Positions 63,488-64,000 of a stretch of 64,000 nucleotides of DNA are shown piece after piece; within the stretch, counting starts at the first letter, position 1; the number at the start of each line of letters is the position of its first letter. The position numbers were made by a program, and so were the translations under genes. This DNA is from Amycolatopsis acididurans (GTDB lineage: Bacteria > Actinomycetota > Actinomycetes > Mycobacteriales > Pseudonocardiaceae), in NCBI RefSeq assembly GCF_012328925.1, contig NZ_JAAXLS010000002.1:496001-560000 (forward strand), read 5' to 3'. The notes below the pieces were generated by a model, which made no database searches, was not told where the DNA came from, and worked only from the letters and a program-made list of their open reading frames with translations.

Positions 63488-64000
63488 CGCCGGCCCCGGG
63501 TCCGTAGTAGGTCAAAAACGTCTCTTCGAGGTCGGCCTCAACGCACTCGAAGTCCACCAGCCGGTGCTGGGCGATCGCCTTCACGAGCGTGTCGAGGGCG
63601 GGCTCGGGCGCGCTGCAGGTGAGGACGTGGCCGACGACGGCGACGTCGCGCACGCCCGGCATGGCGGCGAACGTGGCGGCCGGGACGTCGTCGGCGAAGC
63701 GGGCGCGGATGTGGTGCAAGGATTTCGCCCGCAGTTCGTCGACCCGGTCGACCGCGACGAGCCTTCCCGCCCGCAGTACCCCGATCCGGTCGGCCACCCG
63801 CTGCACCTCGGCGAGGACGTGCGAGGACAACAGCACGGCGCCACCCGCGGCCGTGTGTTCCCGCAGCAGGGCGTGGAATTCCTGCTGCACCAACGGATCC
63901 AGCCCGCTACTCGGCTCGTCGAGCACGAGCACACGTGGTGCCGACATCAGTGCCAGCACCACGGCGAGCTTCTGCCGGTTCCCCTTCGACAACGCCCGCG
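63477..64000 (-). CDS. ABC exporter ATPase (5' part beyond the window)
   Basis: The minus-strand frame enters at base 64000 and ends with TAA at 63477. The visible 173 residues start at the signature region (LSKGNRQKLAVVLALMSAPRVLVLDEPSSGLDPL, including Walker B), followed by the switch LLSSHVLAEVQRVADR. A C-terminal accessory domain of about 90 residues ends ADLEETFLTYYG, as in drug/lipid exporter ATPases. Walker A lies outside the window. It works with the ABC-2 permease encoded next to it. Confidence 0.92.
   Translation of the reverse strand, partial: RALSKGNRQKLAVVLALMSAPRVLVLDEPSSGLDPLVQQEFHALLREHTAAGGAVLLSSHVLAEVQRVADRIGVLRAGRLVAVDRVDELRAKSLHHIRARFADDVPAATFAAMPGVRDVAVVGHVLTCSAPEPALDTLVKAIAQHRLVDFECVEADLEETFLTYYGPGAGDAA

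Overview
The window is a very GC-rich, densely packed stretch of an actinobacterial chromosome, most likely from a Pseudonocardiaceae-type organism (Amycolatopsis/Pseudonocardia relatives). The basis is frequent GTG/TTG starts, an NDMA-type alcohol dehydrogenase, an F420-type luciferase-like enzyme, many FadE-type acyl-CoA dehydrogenases, an FdxA-type ferredoxin and a SufR-like Fe-S regulator. I see no tRNA, rRNA, CRISPR array, transposase or attachment site. No gap between genes exceeds about 260 bases; the larger gaps hold regulatory sites that are listed.

Region 1 (1-13.4 kb) is a taurine/C2-sulfonate dissimilation locus. Tpa moves the taurine amino group to pyruvate, giving sulfoacetaldehyde and alanine. 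Ald regenerates pyruvate and releases ammonium. Xsc and Pta convert sulfoacetaldehyde to sulfite and acetyl-CoA. Two different sulfite/sulfate exporter families, an APC permease, a flavin reductase, an IclR regulator and a MocR (TauR-type) regulator complete it, with a CobS-like AAA+ ATPase at the left edge. Four promoters carry the same tandem operator, TCTGGNNCY repeated at exactly 24 bp, which defines a regulon directly in the sequence.

Region 2 (13.5-16.6 kb) is an IclR regulator followed by a 2-oxoacid/acetoin dehydrogenase E1 alpha/beta pair and a free-standing lipoyl domain, with no E2 catalytic domain or E3.

Region 3 (16.6-22.5 kb) encodes an alcohol to ketone to ester route: NDMA-type alcohol dehydrogenase, Baeyer-Villiger-type monooxygenase and HSL-type esterase. 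It also has a hydrolase-like protein without its nucleophile, a tiny ORF with a strong ribosome binding site, and a divergent AraC regulator broken by an in-frame TAG.

Region 4 (22.6-52.9 kb) is a large acyl-CoA catabolic island. A crotonase, a nitronate-monooxygenase-like flavoprotein and an IclR regulator lie on the left. An almost gapless 20-gene minus-strand array (46,990 to 25,366) carries alcohol and aldehyde dehydrogenases, a Liv-type ABC importer, SDR, MaoC, DUF35, thiolase, crotonase, NDP- and AMP-forming CoA ligases, four acyl-CoA dehydrogenases, an LLM oxidoreductase and an AMACR-type racemase. A divergent six-gene plus-strand array (47,175 to 52,940) adds two acyl-CoA dehydrogenases, a thiolase, an SDR and two crotonases. 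The layout suggests uptake and beta-oxidation of an alpha-methyl-branched or cyclic alcohol/acid; the substrate is unknown. AT-rich operator words shared between 23.4 kb and 47.1 kb tie both ends together.

Region 5 (53-64 kb) starts with a PAP2/kinase-like/LPG-flippase fusion. A cluster that looks built for nitrite/NO and Fe-S stress follows: a fused membrane domain-cupredoxin-copper nitrite reductase, a CopD-like protein, DUF488, a TDT-family transporter, a degenerate hemerythrin-DUF2249 protein, a SufR-like Fe-S regulator, a 7Fe ferredoxin and an intact hemerythrin. Four of its intergenic regions share the word GTAGAAAM. An ABC-2 exporter closes the window, its ATPase running off the right edge.
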